Part shown: in pieces, positions 7,282-14,472 of the stretch
How the letters are laid out: each line of letters starts with the position of its first letter
Numbering within the stretch: the first letter of the stretch is position 1
Translations under genes and position numbers: made by a program
NCBI GenBank assembly: GCA_964483105.1
Contig: CAYZZU010000044.1
Location: forward strand, 1-18,105
DNA from: CAYZZU01 sp964483105
Lineage (GTDB): Bacteria; CG2-30-53-67
Reading direction: 5' to 3'
Length of the DNA stretch: 18,105 nt
The notes under the pieces: model-generated
The model's database searches: none
What the model saw: the letters and a program-made list of their open reading frames with translations, nothing else
Told to the model about the DNA's origin: nothing

Positions 7282-8166
7282 ATGATACGAAAGAGAGTGA
7301 CATGGATGATCCTTCCCGCGGTTTTCGCTGTTCTGACGGGATGCACGGCGCTGGACCAGGATGCCAGGATCAATTTTCTGGAGGGACAGATGAAAGACGC
7401 TCTTCAGAAGTCGGCTGAATGGGATGTGACATCCCGGAATCTCCGCAAACAACTGGCCGATTACGGTGCCCGGATCGACAGTATGCAGGAACAGGTCCAG
7501 ACGCTTACCGGACGGATTGAAGAACTGGAATCGAAACGGTTGACCCAGGGAAATCAGCAGTTCCCCCGGCGGCAGACATCCCGTGAAATCCGGAAACTGG
7601 AGGACCGGCTCCAGTATCTTGAGGCCAAACTGGAAGAATTGGGGAGGCATGGAGTTTCCGTTTCACCGCCTCTGCCTCTTGCCGGTACTGTCGCGCCGGG
7701 GAATGCAACCCTGACGAAACCGTTACCGCAGACTCCGGTTGTGATCACCTCCCCGGTCCGGGAACAGCCGGCGCGGAAGGCGCCCGAACCGTCCGAGGAG
7801 GAGCAGGAATACAATCAGGCAATGAATGCCCTCAAGGGAGAGCAGTACAATCAGGCGATACGGCTTTATCGGAAGTTTATCAAGAAACATCCGGGAAGCA
7901 CCCTGTCCGACAACGCGCAATATTGGATCGGGGAGTCTTACTACGCTCAGAAGAAGTATGAAGAGGCCATCATTGAATTTGAGGAAGTAGCTCAGAAATA
8001 TCCTAAGGGAGACAAGGTGGCTTCCGCGTTGGTCAAGGAAGGACTCGCCTTTCATGAATTGAAAGACAACAAGACGGCTGTTCAGCTTCTGCAGAAGGTG
8101 ATCGACCTCTATCCGGACTCGGAGGAGGCCCGGCTTGCCGGAAAGAAGTTACCGGAGATGAAATAG
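7282..8166 (+). CDS. cpoB: Tol-Pal system coordinator CpoB (YbgF-like), predicted lipoprotein
   Basis: Periplasmic protein that in E. coli links Tol-Pal to septal peptidoglycan synthesis and contacts TolA. 294 residues. The N-terminus has a signal sequence ending in the lipobox VLTGC (Cys21), so this version appears lipid-anchored, unlike soluble E. coli CpoB. A coiled-coil region (about 28-125, with Leu/Ile heptads and many Glu, Gln and Arg) corresponds to the trimerisation part. A Pro/Thr-rich linker runs from about 130 to 168. TPR repeats fill about 170-294, marked by YNQAMNALKGEQYNQAIRLY, AQYWIGESYYAQKKYEEAI and AFHELKDNKTAVQLLQKVI. TGGAG lies 10 nt before the ATG. It follows pal by 53 nt and ends 7 nt from the convergent PilZ gene. 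I saw no clear terminator between them. Confidence 0.9.
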   Translation: MIRKRVTWMILPAVFAVLTGCTALDQDARINFLEGQMKDALQKSAEWDVTSRNLRKQLADYGARIDSMQEQVQTLTGRIEELESKRLTQGNQQFPRRQTSREIRKLEDRLQYLEAKLEELGRHGVSVSPPLPLAGTVAPGNATLTKPLPQTPVVITSPVREQPARKAPEPSEEEQEYNQAMNALKGEQYNQAIRLYRKFIKKHPGSTLSDNAQYWIGESYYAQKKYEEAIIEFEEVAQKYPKGDKVASALVKEGLAFHELKDNKTAVQLLQKVIDLYPDSEEARLAGKKLPEMK

Positions 8167-8173
8167 GTTTACA

Positions 8174-8653
8174 TTAAGGTTTTTGTCTTTGAAAGAGCCG
8201 TTCGAACCAGCGGATTCCCGGAAGGTGGAATCTGTTTCTGCGGGCCTTTTGGAGGAACTGCCTCAGGTTCAACTGATCCTCCTCGGAAAGACGATCGATT
8301 CGGATCCCCATATCATACCGGTAGGTCCCCTTCCTGTTGGACAGGTTATACCAGCATGCCGTTCCCAGGATGAGGATCTCCTTTCCATCGGGTAAAAAGA
8401 TCCTGATCTCCAGGGTATTGCCGGCAACCCCGGACTTGCTGACCAGTACGTGGAGATTGTCAACGATCGTAAAATCCGTGGAGAGACAAAACCCCTTCTC
8501 CGAGAGGTTTTGAACAATACCCGGAACCGCCCTGGATTTCTTTTCCATCTCTCCGCTTACTATGGAAAAACGGGCCTGAAGCTCGATTCCGAACCGGGTT
8601 TCCACCCTTCTCTCGCCGGAGTTTTTCACCGGATCCTCGTGGTGTGTATTCAT
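8174..8653 (-). CDS. PilZ-domain protein
   Basis: Probable cyclic-di-GMP receptor of 159 residues, cytosolic and single-domain. The PilZ signature is visible: RRVETR at 15-20 (RxxxR, Arg16 and Arg20) and NLSEKG at 49-54 (the N-x-S-x-x-G half), with the beta-barrel pattern continuing as LEIRIFLPDG (81-90), ILGTACWYN (95-103) and MGIRID (115-120). These are the residues that contact the dinucleotide in known PilZ proteins. The C-terminal helix region (about 123-158) is basic. The ribosome site at ATG 8653 is weak; GTG 8629, with GAGG 5 nt upstream, is an alternative start that keeps the whole domain. It converges on cpoB; the output partner is unknown. Confidence 0.8.
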   Translation of the reverse strand: MNTHHEDPVKNSGERRVETRFGIELQARFSIVSGEMEKKSRAVPGIVQNLSEKGFCLSTDFTIVDNLHVLVSKSGVAGNTLEIRIFLPDGKEILILGTACWYNLSNRKGTYRYDMGIRIDRLSEEDQLNLRQFLQKARRNRFHLPGIRWFERLFQRQKP

Positions 8654-8679
8654 GGGTCGATATGCGGGGGTTTTTCTTA

Positions 8680-8708
8680 ACCATAGTGTAAAACAGGGCC
8701 AAAGACAA
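8680..8708 (-). promoter_or_regulatory. Possible promoter of the PilZ gene
   Basis: On the minus strand, TTGTCT (complement of 8703-8708) is followed after 17 bp by TATGGT (complement of 8680-8685); each matches 4 of 6 consensus bases. The -35 box lies in one arm of an imperfect hairpin (8696-8725: GGGC/GCCC and AGACAA/TTGTCT). Tentative. Confidence 0.3.
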
Positions 8709-8765
8709 CATTTTTTTGTCTGCCCAGCAATGATTTGACGATTTTTCCTCTTTCACGGATGGGGG

Positions 8766-9437
8766 TCAGGATGACAAATCCCGGTCGGGAAAGATCTCGT
8801 TGAAATAGACGATGGATGGAAATAGGGAAGATCTCCGAACCGGACCTTTTGTGCTCGGTTTCGCAACGAACAGGAGATACCGGATTCCCGCGTTTCTCGC
8901 GGAAAGCAGGTTGACCTCGCTGTCTTCCACCAGAAGGGTTTTCATCCGGTCGAACCCGATCCGTTCCTTCAATATCTTCCAGAACCGGGGCTCTTCCTTG
9001 GGAATACCCAGATCATGGGCGGAGATGATGTCCCGGAAAAAGGGGTGCAGGCGGGTCTTTTGCATTTTCAGGTTGAGTGTCTTTCCATGCGCGTTGGTCA
9101 CGAGATAACATTTCTTCTCTTCTTTACGGAGGAAGCGCAGAAAATTTTCCACATAGGGATGTAGCTGGATCAGGTGATCGACCTCGGTTTTCAGCTTCGG
9201 AATATCGAGCGAAAGCTCCCCGGACCAGAAATCAAGATCGGTCCAGTTCAGGGTTCCTTCCTCCTTTCTGTATCTCTCCGTCAGTTGCCGGATTGCCTCC
9301 TCCCGGGAGAGTCCTCTTGCCTCTGCAAATTGTTCCGGGACATACTCCAGCCAGAAATAATCATCAAAGTGCAGATCGAGTAACGTTCCGTCCATGTCGA
9401 GAAGCACTGTCTCAATCCGGTCCCAGGGGATTTCCAT
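8766..9437 (-). CDS. yrfG: HAD-superfamily hydrolase, YrfG-like GMP/IMP 5'-nucleotidase
   Basis: Predicted phosphohydrolase; E. coli YrfG dephosphorylates GMP and IMP. From ATG 9437 the product has 223 residues, close to YrfG (222), and the whole pattern is alike: LLDMDGTLLDL (12-22, nucleophile Asp14 and Asp16), DDYFW (25-29), GTLNWTDLDFWS (61-72), VTNAHG (113-118, motif II Thr114), GIPKEEPRFW (144-153, motif III Lys147) and VEDSEVN (170-176, motif IV acidic pair Glu171-Asp172). The frame extends upstream to an ATG at 9545 that overlaps the stop of the HEAT gene by ATGA, but those 36 extra residues are unlike the family and have no good ribosome site. GAGGA lies about 13 nt before ATG 9437, and TTG 9440 is also possible. 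It is probably co-transcribed with the HEAT gene. Confidence 0.82.
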   Translation of the reverse strand: MEIPWDRIETVLLDMDGTLLDLHFDDYFWLEYVPEQFAEARGLSREEAIRQLTERYRKEEGTLNWTDLDFWSGELSLDIPKLKTEVDHLIQLHPYVENFLRFLRKEEKKCYLVTNAHGKTLNLKMQKTRLHPFFRDIISAHDLGIPKEEPRFWKILKERIGFDRMKTLLVEDSEVNLLSARNAGIRYLLFVAKPSTKGPVRRSSLFPSIVYFNEIFPDRDLSS

Positions 9438-9541
9438 CAAAGTTTTTATTTCCTCACAATTCGGGTGCAGAACTACACATTGGACATTGAACTTGATACA
9501 AGACTGATTTTCTTTACTGTCATCCTTTTCATTCGCATAGT

Positions 9542-10681
9542 TCATCGAGGGAGAACCTGTCGAGGAATGTCCAGTGGGTAGCTTTGGGTACCATGTTTCC
9601 CGTGCAGTTGTTTGAGCGCCCAATGCGCTTTTTTTCGCACGCATTCCTCGAAATCCCCCAGCGCCTCCCTGAGATCGGGGGCCGCCCTGATTACCCGAAG
9701 TCGGCCGATAGCGTTCGCGGCGGCCATCCGGACCTCGGTTTCGAAGTCCCACATGGACTGTGCCAGAAGTTCATGAGAGCGGGAAGTTCCGATGCGGGAG
9801 AGGACGAGCAGTGCTGTGGCGCGGAGGTGAGGGTCCCGGTCTTCGGCCATTTCGATCATTCTTTCTTCAATTCCCCGCATGTTCAGACGAACCAGCGCGC
9901 CGGCAGCGGCGACTCGAATTTTTGGATGCGGATTGGACAGGGCACTCAGAATCAGGGGGAGGGCCTCGGCGTCACGATATCTGCCGAGAAGGAAAAGGGC
10001 GCGGACATGAAGCGAGGGCGATCGGGTTTTTTCCAGAAGGGTGACCAGCGTGCCGGTGTCAAGTTCTCCATCTTTGCGCGCCTTCTCCCGGATTTTACGA
10101 AAGAGAACTTCGGGCGTGTCCATCAGCCAAGGTGTTTCCTTGCCCTGAGGGGGATCCGATGTCTTTCCCTTAGATCGCCCGGAAGGATCTGGAGAATCGG
10201 TTGATCGGTTTTTGTCTATGGGGTTTATTTTTTCGCCGGGCTCATCTGGTGGTTTCGGGTGGCTGATTGTTTCGTGAGTGGTTCCTGTCTCAATCGGTCT
10301 CGGGGAAGGATACTCTCTCACAGATGTGACTTTTCTCCGGAAAAAGGGAAGAAGAAGAAGGCTGAACCCGGCAAGAACGAGGAACGTTCGGTGAGAGGCA
10401 GAGAAAACCTCTCCGGGGTGTGAACCGGTCTGATCGGAGGGGGAAATCGGTTCCGTAGAGTCTTTCGACTTCTCCACAGGATGCATCATCCGATCACGCT
10501 CGGGGGTTCCCTTCGGATCTGCCTGATAGCTTTCCTCCAGTTGCAGGGAGGCACCCGGTGTCTGTACGGAGAATCGATCCGTGTAGGGTGGCGCATCGGG
10601 TCCGGGAACCGGGAAAGACAGATACACTTGTCCGGCCGGGGCCGTCATCAGGAGACCCATCAGCAGAAGAAAGCTCTTCAT
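9542..10681 (-). CDS. Membrane-anchored HEAT-repeat protein, function unknown
   Basis: 379 residues from ATG 10681 (a TTG four codons earlier is the other choice). Parts visible in order: a hydrophobic N-terminal signal or anchor (about 3-16), a polar Pro/Ser-rich, presumably extracytoplasmic stretch (about 20-95), a membrane segment (about 98-114) followed by positive residues RRK, a low-complexity Pro/Ser/Lys linker (about 118-190), and HEAT/PBS-lyase-type alpha repeats (about 200-365). The repeats show the pattern P-x-IRVAAAGALVRL, HLRATALLVLSRI, EVRMAAANAIGRL and CVRKKAHWALKQL. If the N-terminus is cleaved or outside, the repeats are cytoplasmic and should bind a protein partner. No catalytic motif is seen. 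It has its own promoter and stands just upstream of the HAD gene. A function cannot be assigned. Confidence 0.75.
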   Translation of the reverse strand: MKSFLLLMGLLMTAPAGQVYLSFPVPGPDAPPYTDRFSVQTPGASLQLEESYQADPKGTPERDRMMHPVEKSKDSTEPISPSDQTGSHPGEVFSASHRTFLVLAGFSLLLLPFFRRKVTSVREYPSPRPIETGTTHETISHPKPPDEPGEKINPIDKNRSTDSPDPSGRSKGKTSDPPQGKETPWLMDTPEVLFRKIREKARKDGELDTGTLVTLLEKTRSPSLHVRALFLLGRYRDAEALPLILSALSNPHPKIRVAAAGALVRLNMRGIEERMIEMAEDRDPHLRATALLVLSRIGTSRSHELLAQSMWDFETEVRMAAANAIGRLRVIRAAPDLREALGDFEECVRKKAHWALKQLHGKHGTQSYPLDIPRQVLPR

Positions 10682-10728
10682 GCAACTGATCAACCTATCG
10701 GTGTTGTTTAGGAAAATATATCTTCTTT

Positions 10729-10758
10729 ATTTTACAATGTGTTATGAGATCCTGTCAA
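10729..10758 (-). promoter_or_regulatory. Sigma70-type promoter for the HEAT-HAD gene pair
   Basis: On the minus strand, a perfect TTGACA (complement of 10753-10758) is followed after 18 bp by TAAAAT (complement of 10729-10734, 5 of 6). Transcription would start near 10722, about 40 nt before the ATG at 10681. Confidence 0.65.
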
Positions 10759-10849
10759 TATGTTTCCGTTTCGGACGGGAAAACCAGCGACACCGCTTCG
10801 CGCCGGATTGAAGGCCGGGCAGCGATCTCCCGTCAATTGGAGGGGAGTT

Positions 10850-13036
10850 TCATGGAAGGAGAAGCCGTTCGATCTCCCGGATGAGCTCTTCCATGACATA
10901 AGGTTTCTGAAGAAATCCGGTCTTACCGGCGGTGGTTGCCTGACAAAGGGGATTGTCCTTGCTGTAACCGGTGGAGAAGATCACCCGTACCTCCGGTGAA
11001 ACAGAGGAGATTCTTTCATAGGTCTCCTTGCCGTCCATACCGGGCATGGTCATGTCCAGGAGGACCAGGTCGATCCGCTCCTTTTTAAAGATCTCGCAGG
11101 CTGTTTCTCCGTCTCCCGCCTGGAGAACCCGATATCCCTTTCTCGAAAGGATTTCCTGCGTCAACATGCGGATGACCTCTTCATCATCCACGACCAGGAT
11201 CGTGGTCTCCTTCGGGTTCAGCGCACTGGCATCCGTTTCGGAGATGTGCGGGAGAGGGGGTGACGGGACGGGGGATTCCTGACTGACCGGGAAGAGGATA
11301 CGAAACAGAGCACCTTGCCCTGGAGTCGAAGAGACCTCGATTTTCCCCTGGTGGTTCCGGACGATTCCATAGACCATGGCCAGGCCGAGACCCGTTCCTT
11401 TCCCCCTCTCCTTGGTTGTAAAGAAGGGGTCAAAGATCCTGTCCTGAATTTCCGGTGGAATTCCGGTTCCTGTGTCCCGTACCGTCAGTTCTATATATTC
11501 TCCTGGAGAAGGACCGCCTGGGATGCCCGCGGTGTCCGGTTCCGGAACGGTATTTTGAGTCCTGATATGCAGAATCCCTCCGGACGGCATGGCGTCCAGG
11601 GCATTCAAGCAGATATTCATCAAGACCTGCTCAATTTCGACAGAATCCCCCAGGATCACGGAGGATTGCGCCCGGAGATCTTTTCTCATTTCCACATTTC
11701 CAGGGATTCGTTTCTCGAGAAGGATACATGCTTCCTCAATGATTTGGTGCAGGTCGAGAGGGAATTTCTGATTTTCCGATCCGCGGGTGAAGGTCAGGAT
11801 CCGGCGGGAAAGCCGGGCTGCCCGTTTGGATGAGTTCTCGATGACTTCGAGATAAGGCAGGATTTTTTCATCCACTTCGGGCAGGGATTTCAGGAAGGAA
11901 GTGTACCCCAGGATGCCGAGCAGGATGTTGTTGAAATCGTGAGCGATCCCTCCGGCCAGTGTCCCCAGGGAATCCAGCTTCTGTGCCTGGATGACCTGAT
12001 GTTCGAGCTGTTTTTTCAAGGTAATGTCCCGGAAAATACCCAGGATCATAATGGGTTTTTCATCTGATCCGGTGATCAGCGTGGCATAAAGATGAAAGGT
12101 GAAGGTTTTTCCGGACTTGCCGGTCAGATCGACTTCAACCCCTTCCTTCTTTTCATGGGTGACGATTTGGTGTAAAAAAGACCGGAACGTTTTTCCGGAA
12201 GATTCGGAAAGAAAGTCGAAGATCGATTTCCCCAGGAATTCTTCCGGATGGTAGCCGAGGACCTGAAAGCCCGTCCGGTTGCACTTCAGAATCATTCCCT
12301 CGGGATCCAGATTCAGATACATGTCCGGCGCGTTTTCATAGAGGTCCTGGTACATACGTTCAGACCTGCGCAGGGCCCGGGTTCGTTCGTCGACCTGTCG
12401 TTCCAACAGCGAGTGGGCCAGGGAAAGTTTGTCGAGCAGGACCTTGTTCGTCTCTTCCGTTCTCCTTCTCTGCAGCGCTAAAGAGGCACTATTGGCGAAA
12501 AAGGAAAGAATCCGGATCTCTTCTTCTCCATACTTCAGAATCGGTTCCGCCACGACAATCGATCCGGTTACATGCCCTTCCGCGATCAGAGGGACCGCCA
12601 AATAGGGTGTAGGAAAAGGGGAGGATGCCGACTCGTCTTCCGGACGGGATTTGTGTGGGAGGGCGTTCGAGAGAACCGGTTTTCGGCGCTTGATTAAAGC
12701 CTCCAGAATGCCGTTCATCTGTCTGAGCAGGATGGCTCTATCTTCTTCGAAACCATGGGCCTTTCTCATTCTCCGGCGGGCGAGAATTTCCCATTCTCTC
12801 TGTGGGTCCCGGGTTAAAAGCAAACCACATCGGCTGCCCGTGACCCGGAGGGCGTGGAGGAGAACCGCTTGACCGGTCTCCCGGAAGTCCGGTTTTTCCA
12901 GGATCGCGAAAGAGGCACGGGTCAGCAGGGAAAGCTGATGGACCGTTTTTCGAAGCCTGACGTCGATGAGTGTTTTTTCATTCCGGGTTGCCCTCAGGAT
13001 TTCCTGAAGCTCCCTGTGGGAGACCGATTTTCCCAA
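10850..13036 (-). CDS. Soluble hybrid sensor histidine kinase (GAF-PAS-HisKA-HATPase-REC)
   Basis: 728 residues without a membrane helix, so a cytosolic sensor. Domains: a coiled N-terminal part (about 1-35), GAF (about 38-190), a coiled linker (about 190-225), PAS (about 225-340, with YENAPDMYLNLDPEG), HisKA with the H-box AGGIAHDFNN (phospho-acceptor His366), an HATPase domain with N-box NICLNALDAMPSGG (474-487), G1 DTGTGIP (521-527), FDPFFTT and G2 GKGTGLGLAMV (546-556), and a C-terminal receiver (about 612-725) with acidic DDE 617-619, phospho-acceptor Asp661 in LLDMTMPGMDG, and Lys711. The start is TTG 13036, chosen because AAGGAG lies about 6 nt upstream and no better ATG is near. No DNA-binding response regulator is adjacent, so it is an orphan. 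The signal is unknown. Confidence 0.92.
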   Translation of the reverse strand: MGKSVSHRELQEILRATRNEKTLIDVRLRKTVHQLSLLTRASFAILEKPDFRETGQAVLLHALRVTGSRCGLLLTRDPQREWEILARRRMRKAHGFEEDRAILLRQMNGILEALIKRRKPVLSNALPHKSRPEDESASSPFPTPYLAVPLIAEGHVTGSIVVAEPILKYGEEEIRILSFFANSASLALQRRRTEETNKVLLDKLSLAHSLLERQVDERTRALRRSERMYQDLYENAPDMYLNLDPEGMILKCNRTGFQVLGYHPEEFLGKSIFDFLSESSGKTFRSFLHQIVTHEKKEGVEVDLTGKSGKTFTFHLYATLITGSDEKPIMILGIFRDITLKKQLEHQVIQAQKLDSLGTLAGGIAHDFNNILLGILGYTSFLKSLPEVDEKILPYLEVIENSSKRAARLSRRILTFTRGSENQKFPLDLHQIIEEACILLEKRIPGNVEMRKDLRAQSSVILGDSVEIEQVLMNICLNALDAMPSGGILHIRTQNTVPEPDTAGIPGGPSPGEYIELTVRDTGTGIPPEIQDRIFDPFFTTKERGKGTGLGLAMVYGIVRNHQGKIEVSSTPGQGALFRILFPVSQESPVPSPPLPHISETDASALNPKETTILVVDDEEVIRMLTQEILSRKGYRVLQAGDGETACEIFKKERIDLVLLDMTMPGMDGKETYERISSVSPEVRVIFSTGYSKDNPLCQATTAGKTGFLQKPYVMEELIREIERLLLP

Positions 13037-13106
13037 TGGCTTCTCCTTCCGTAACAGGTTGTTTTACCGGGTGTCCGGGGCAAAAAGTTCAGAATTCCAG
13101 GAGCGC

Positions 13107-13135
13107 AAGATAACATTTTCATGGCTGGCTTGCAA
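13107..13135 (-). promoter_or_regulatory. Possible promoter of the hybrid kinase gene
   Basis: On the minus strand, TTGCAA (13130-13135, a palindrome) is followed after 17 bp by TATCTT (complement of 13107-13112), each 4 of 6 to consensus. It would give a leader of about 64 nt before the TTG start at 13036. The same 282-nt divergent gap (13037-13318) must drive the aminotransferase on the other strand. There I see TTGACA at 13168-13173 but no convincing -10 box. Confidence 0.4.
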
Positions 13136-13318
13136 CTTTTTATTGAATAATGTCGTCTCTTTTTGCCTTGACAAGGGAAAACTTATTGTGTTAACAGAAT
13201 ATTTTTGTATTTTCGTTATTCGGAAGGTCCGTTCACCCGATGCTCCGAATGTTTCGATCTATTGGGAGCGAGGGGTGGTTTGTGTATTTTAACGATCAGT
13301 ACAAGGAAGAGGAAGAGA

Positions 13319-14461
13319 ATGAAGAAAAAATATCTTTTTGCTCCAGGTCCCACTCCGGTTCCTCCCGAGGTGCTTTCGGTGATGTCCGAGCCGATCATTC
13401 ATCACCGGTCCTCTGAGTTCTCCACGATGATGAAAGAGGTCCTGGAAGGTTTGAAATGGCTTTTCCAGACCCGGAATACGGTGATGATTCTGGCTTCGAC
13501 GGGGACGGGCGGGATGGATGCCGCGGTCAGCAACTTCCTCTCCCCGGGGGACCGGGCCCTGTGTATCCGGGGTGGAAAATTCGGTGAGCGATGGGCCGAG
13601 ATCTGCGAGGCTTACGGCGTGATTCCCGTCAATATCGACGTGCCCTGGGGGGAGGCGGTCCAACCCGAGCGGATTGAGGAGGCGCTTCAGAAGGATCCCT
13701 CGATCAAGGCCGTGTACGTTCAGGCCAGTGAAACCAGCACGACTGTGGCCCATCCTGTCCGGGAAATCGCCGAGATTGTTCGGAAACGATCCGACACCAT
13801 TTTTGTGGTGGACGCCATCACCGCTCTGGGAGTTGTCGACCTTCCGGTGGATGAGTGGGGGATCGATGTCTGTGTAACCGGTTCCCAGAAGGCGCTCATG
13901 CTCCCGCCGGGCGCGGCCTTTATCAGTGTCAGTGAAAAGGCCTGGGGATTCCATGAGTCCTCCCGGTGTCCCCGTTACTACTTCAATCTGAAAATGGAGA
14001 AGAAAAAGGCCGAAGCGGGGCAGACCCATTTCACCAGTCCCGTCTCCCTGATTGTCGGGCTTCACAAGGTCCTTCAGATGATGAAAGAGGAAGGACTGGA
14101 ACAGATCTTCGCCCGCCATGCCTTGCTGACCCGCGCGACCCGGGACGCCTTTCGGGCCCTCGGACTTCAACTTCTGGCGCCGGAGTCCCCGAGCCATGCC
14201 GTAACCGGTGTTTACCTTCCGCAGGGCATTGACGGCGTGGCCTTTATCCGGAAGCTACGTGAAGAGTATGGTGTCACTATTGCCGGGGGACAGGCCCAGC
14301 TCAAGGGAAAGATCATCCGGGTGGCACACCTGGGTTATGCGGATACTCTGGATGTGATCGCCGCCGTGGCGGCCGTGGAGCGCGGACTGGTTGACTTCGG
14401 GGTGAACCTCGAAGTGGGAGCCGGGGTTCGGGCCGCCGAGAAGATTCTTTATCAATCATAG
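13319..14461 (+). CDS. Class V PLP-dependent aminotransferase (serine-pyruvate/alanine-glyoxylate type)
   Basis: 380 residues from ATG 13319, which follows a purine-rich ribosome site (AAGGAAGAGGAAGAGA). The fold-type I class V family is clear: FAPGPTPVPPEVL near the N-terminus, HHRSSEF (28-34), STGTGGMDAA (60-69), QASETSTTVAHP (135-146), VVDAITALG (163-171) with the PLP-ring Asp165, and VTGSQKALMLPPG (186-198) with Lys191 as the Schiff-base lysine. The C-terminal domain has GGQAQLKGKIIRVAHLGY. The frame is open upstream to ATG 13205, but that extension is unlike the family. serA starts 11 nt downstream, so a role in serine metabolism, perhaps as the 3-phosphoserine transaminase, is the contextual inference; strict substrate specificity is not readable. 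Confidence 0.88.
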   Translation: MKKKYLFAPGPTPVPPEVLSVMSEPIIHHRSSEFSTMMKEVLEGLKWLFQTRNTVMILASTGTGGMDAAVSNFLSPGDRALCIRGGKFGERWAEICEAYGVIPVNIDVPWGEAVQPERIEEALQKDPSIKAVYVQASETSTTVAHPVREIAEIVRKRSDTIFVVDAITALGVVDLPVDEWGIDVCVTGSQKALMLPPGAAFISVSEKAWGFHESSRCPRYYFNLKMEKKKAEAGQTHFTSPVSLIVGLHKVLQMMKEEGLEQIFARHALLTRATRDAFRALGLQLLAPESPSHAVTGVYLPQGIDGVAFIRKLREEYGVTIAGGQAQLKGKIIRVAHLGYADTLDVIAAVAAVERGLVDFGVNLEVGAGVRAAEKILYQS

Positions 14462-14472
14462 AGGCTAAGACG

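Noticed and set aside
8696..8725. Imperfect hairpin (GGGC/GCCC with AGACAA/TTGTCT) as a terminator between the HAD and PilZ genes
   Set aside because: The T-run lies in the loop rather than after the stem, and the spot doubles as a possible -35 box; not a standard terminator.
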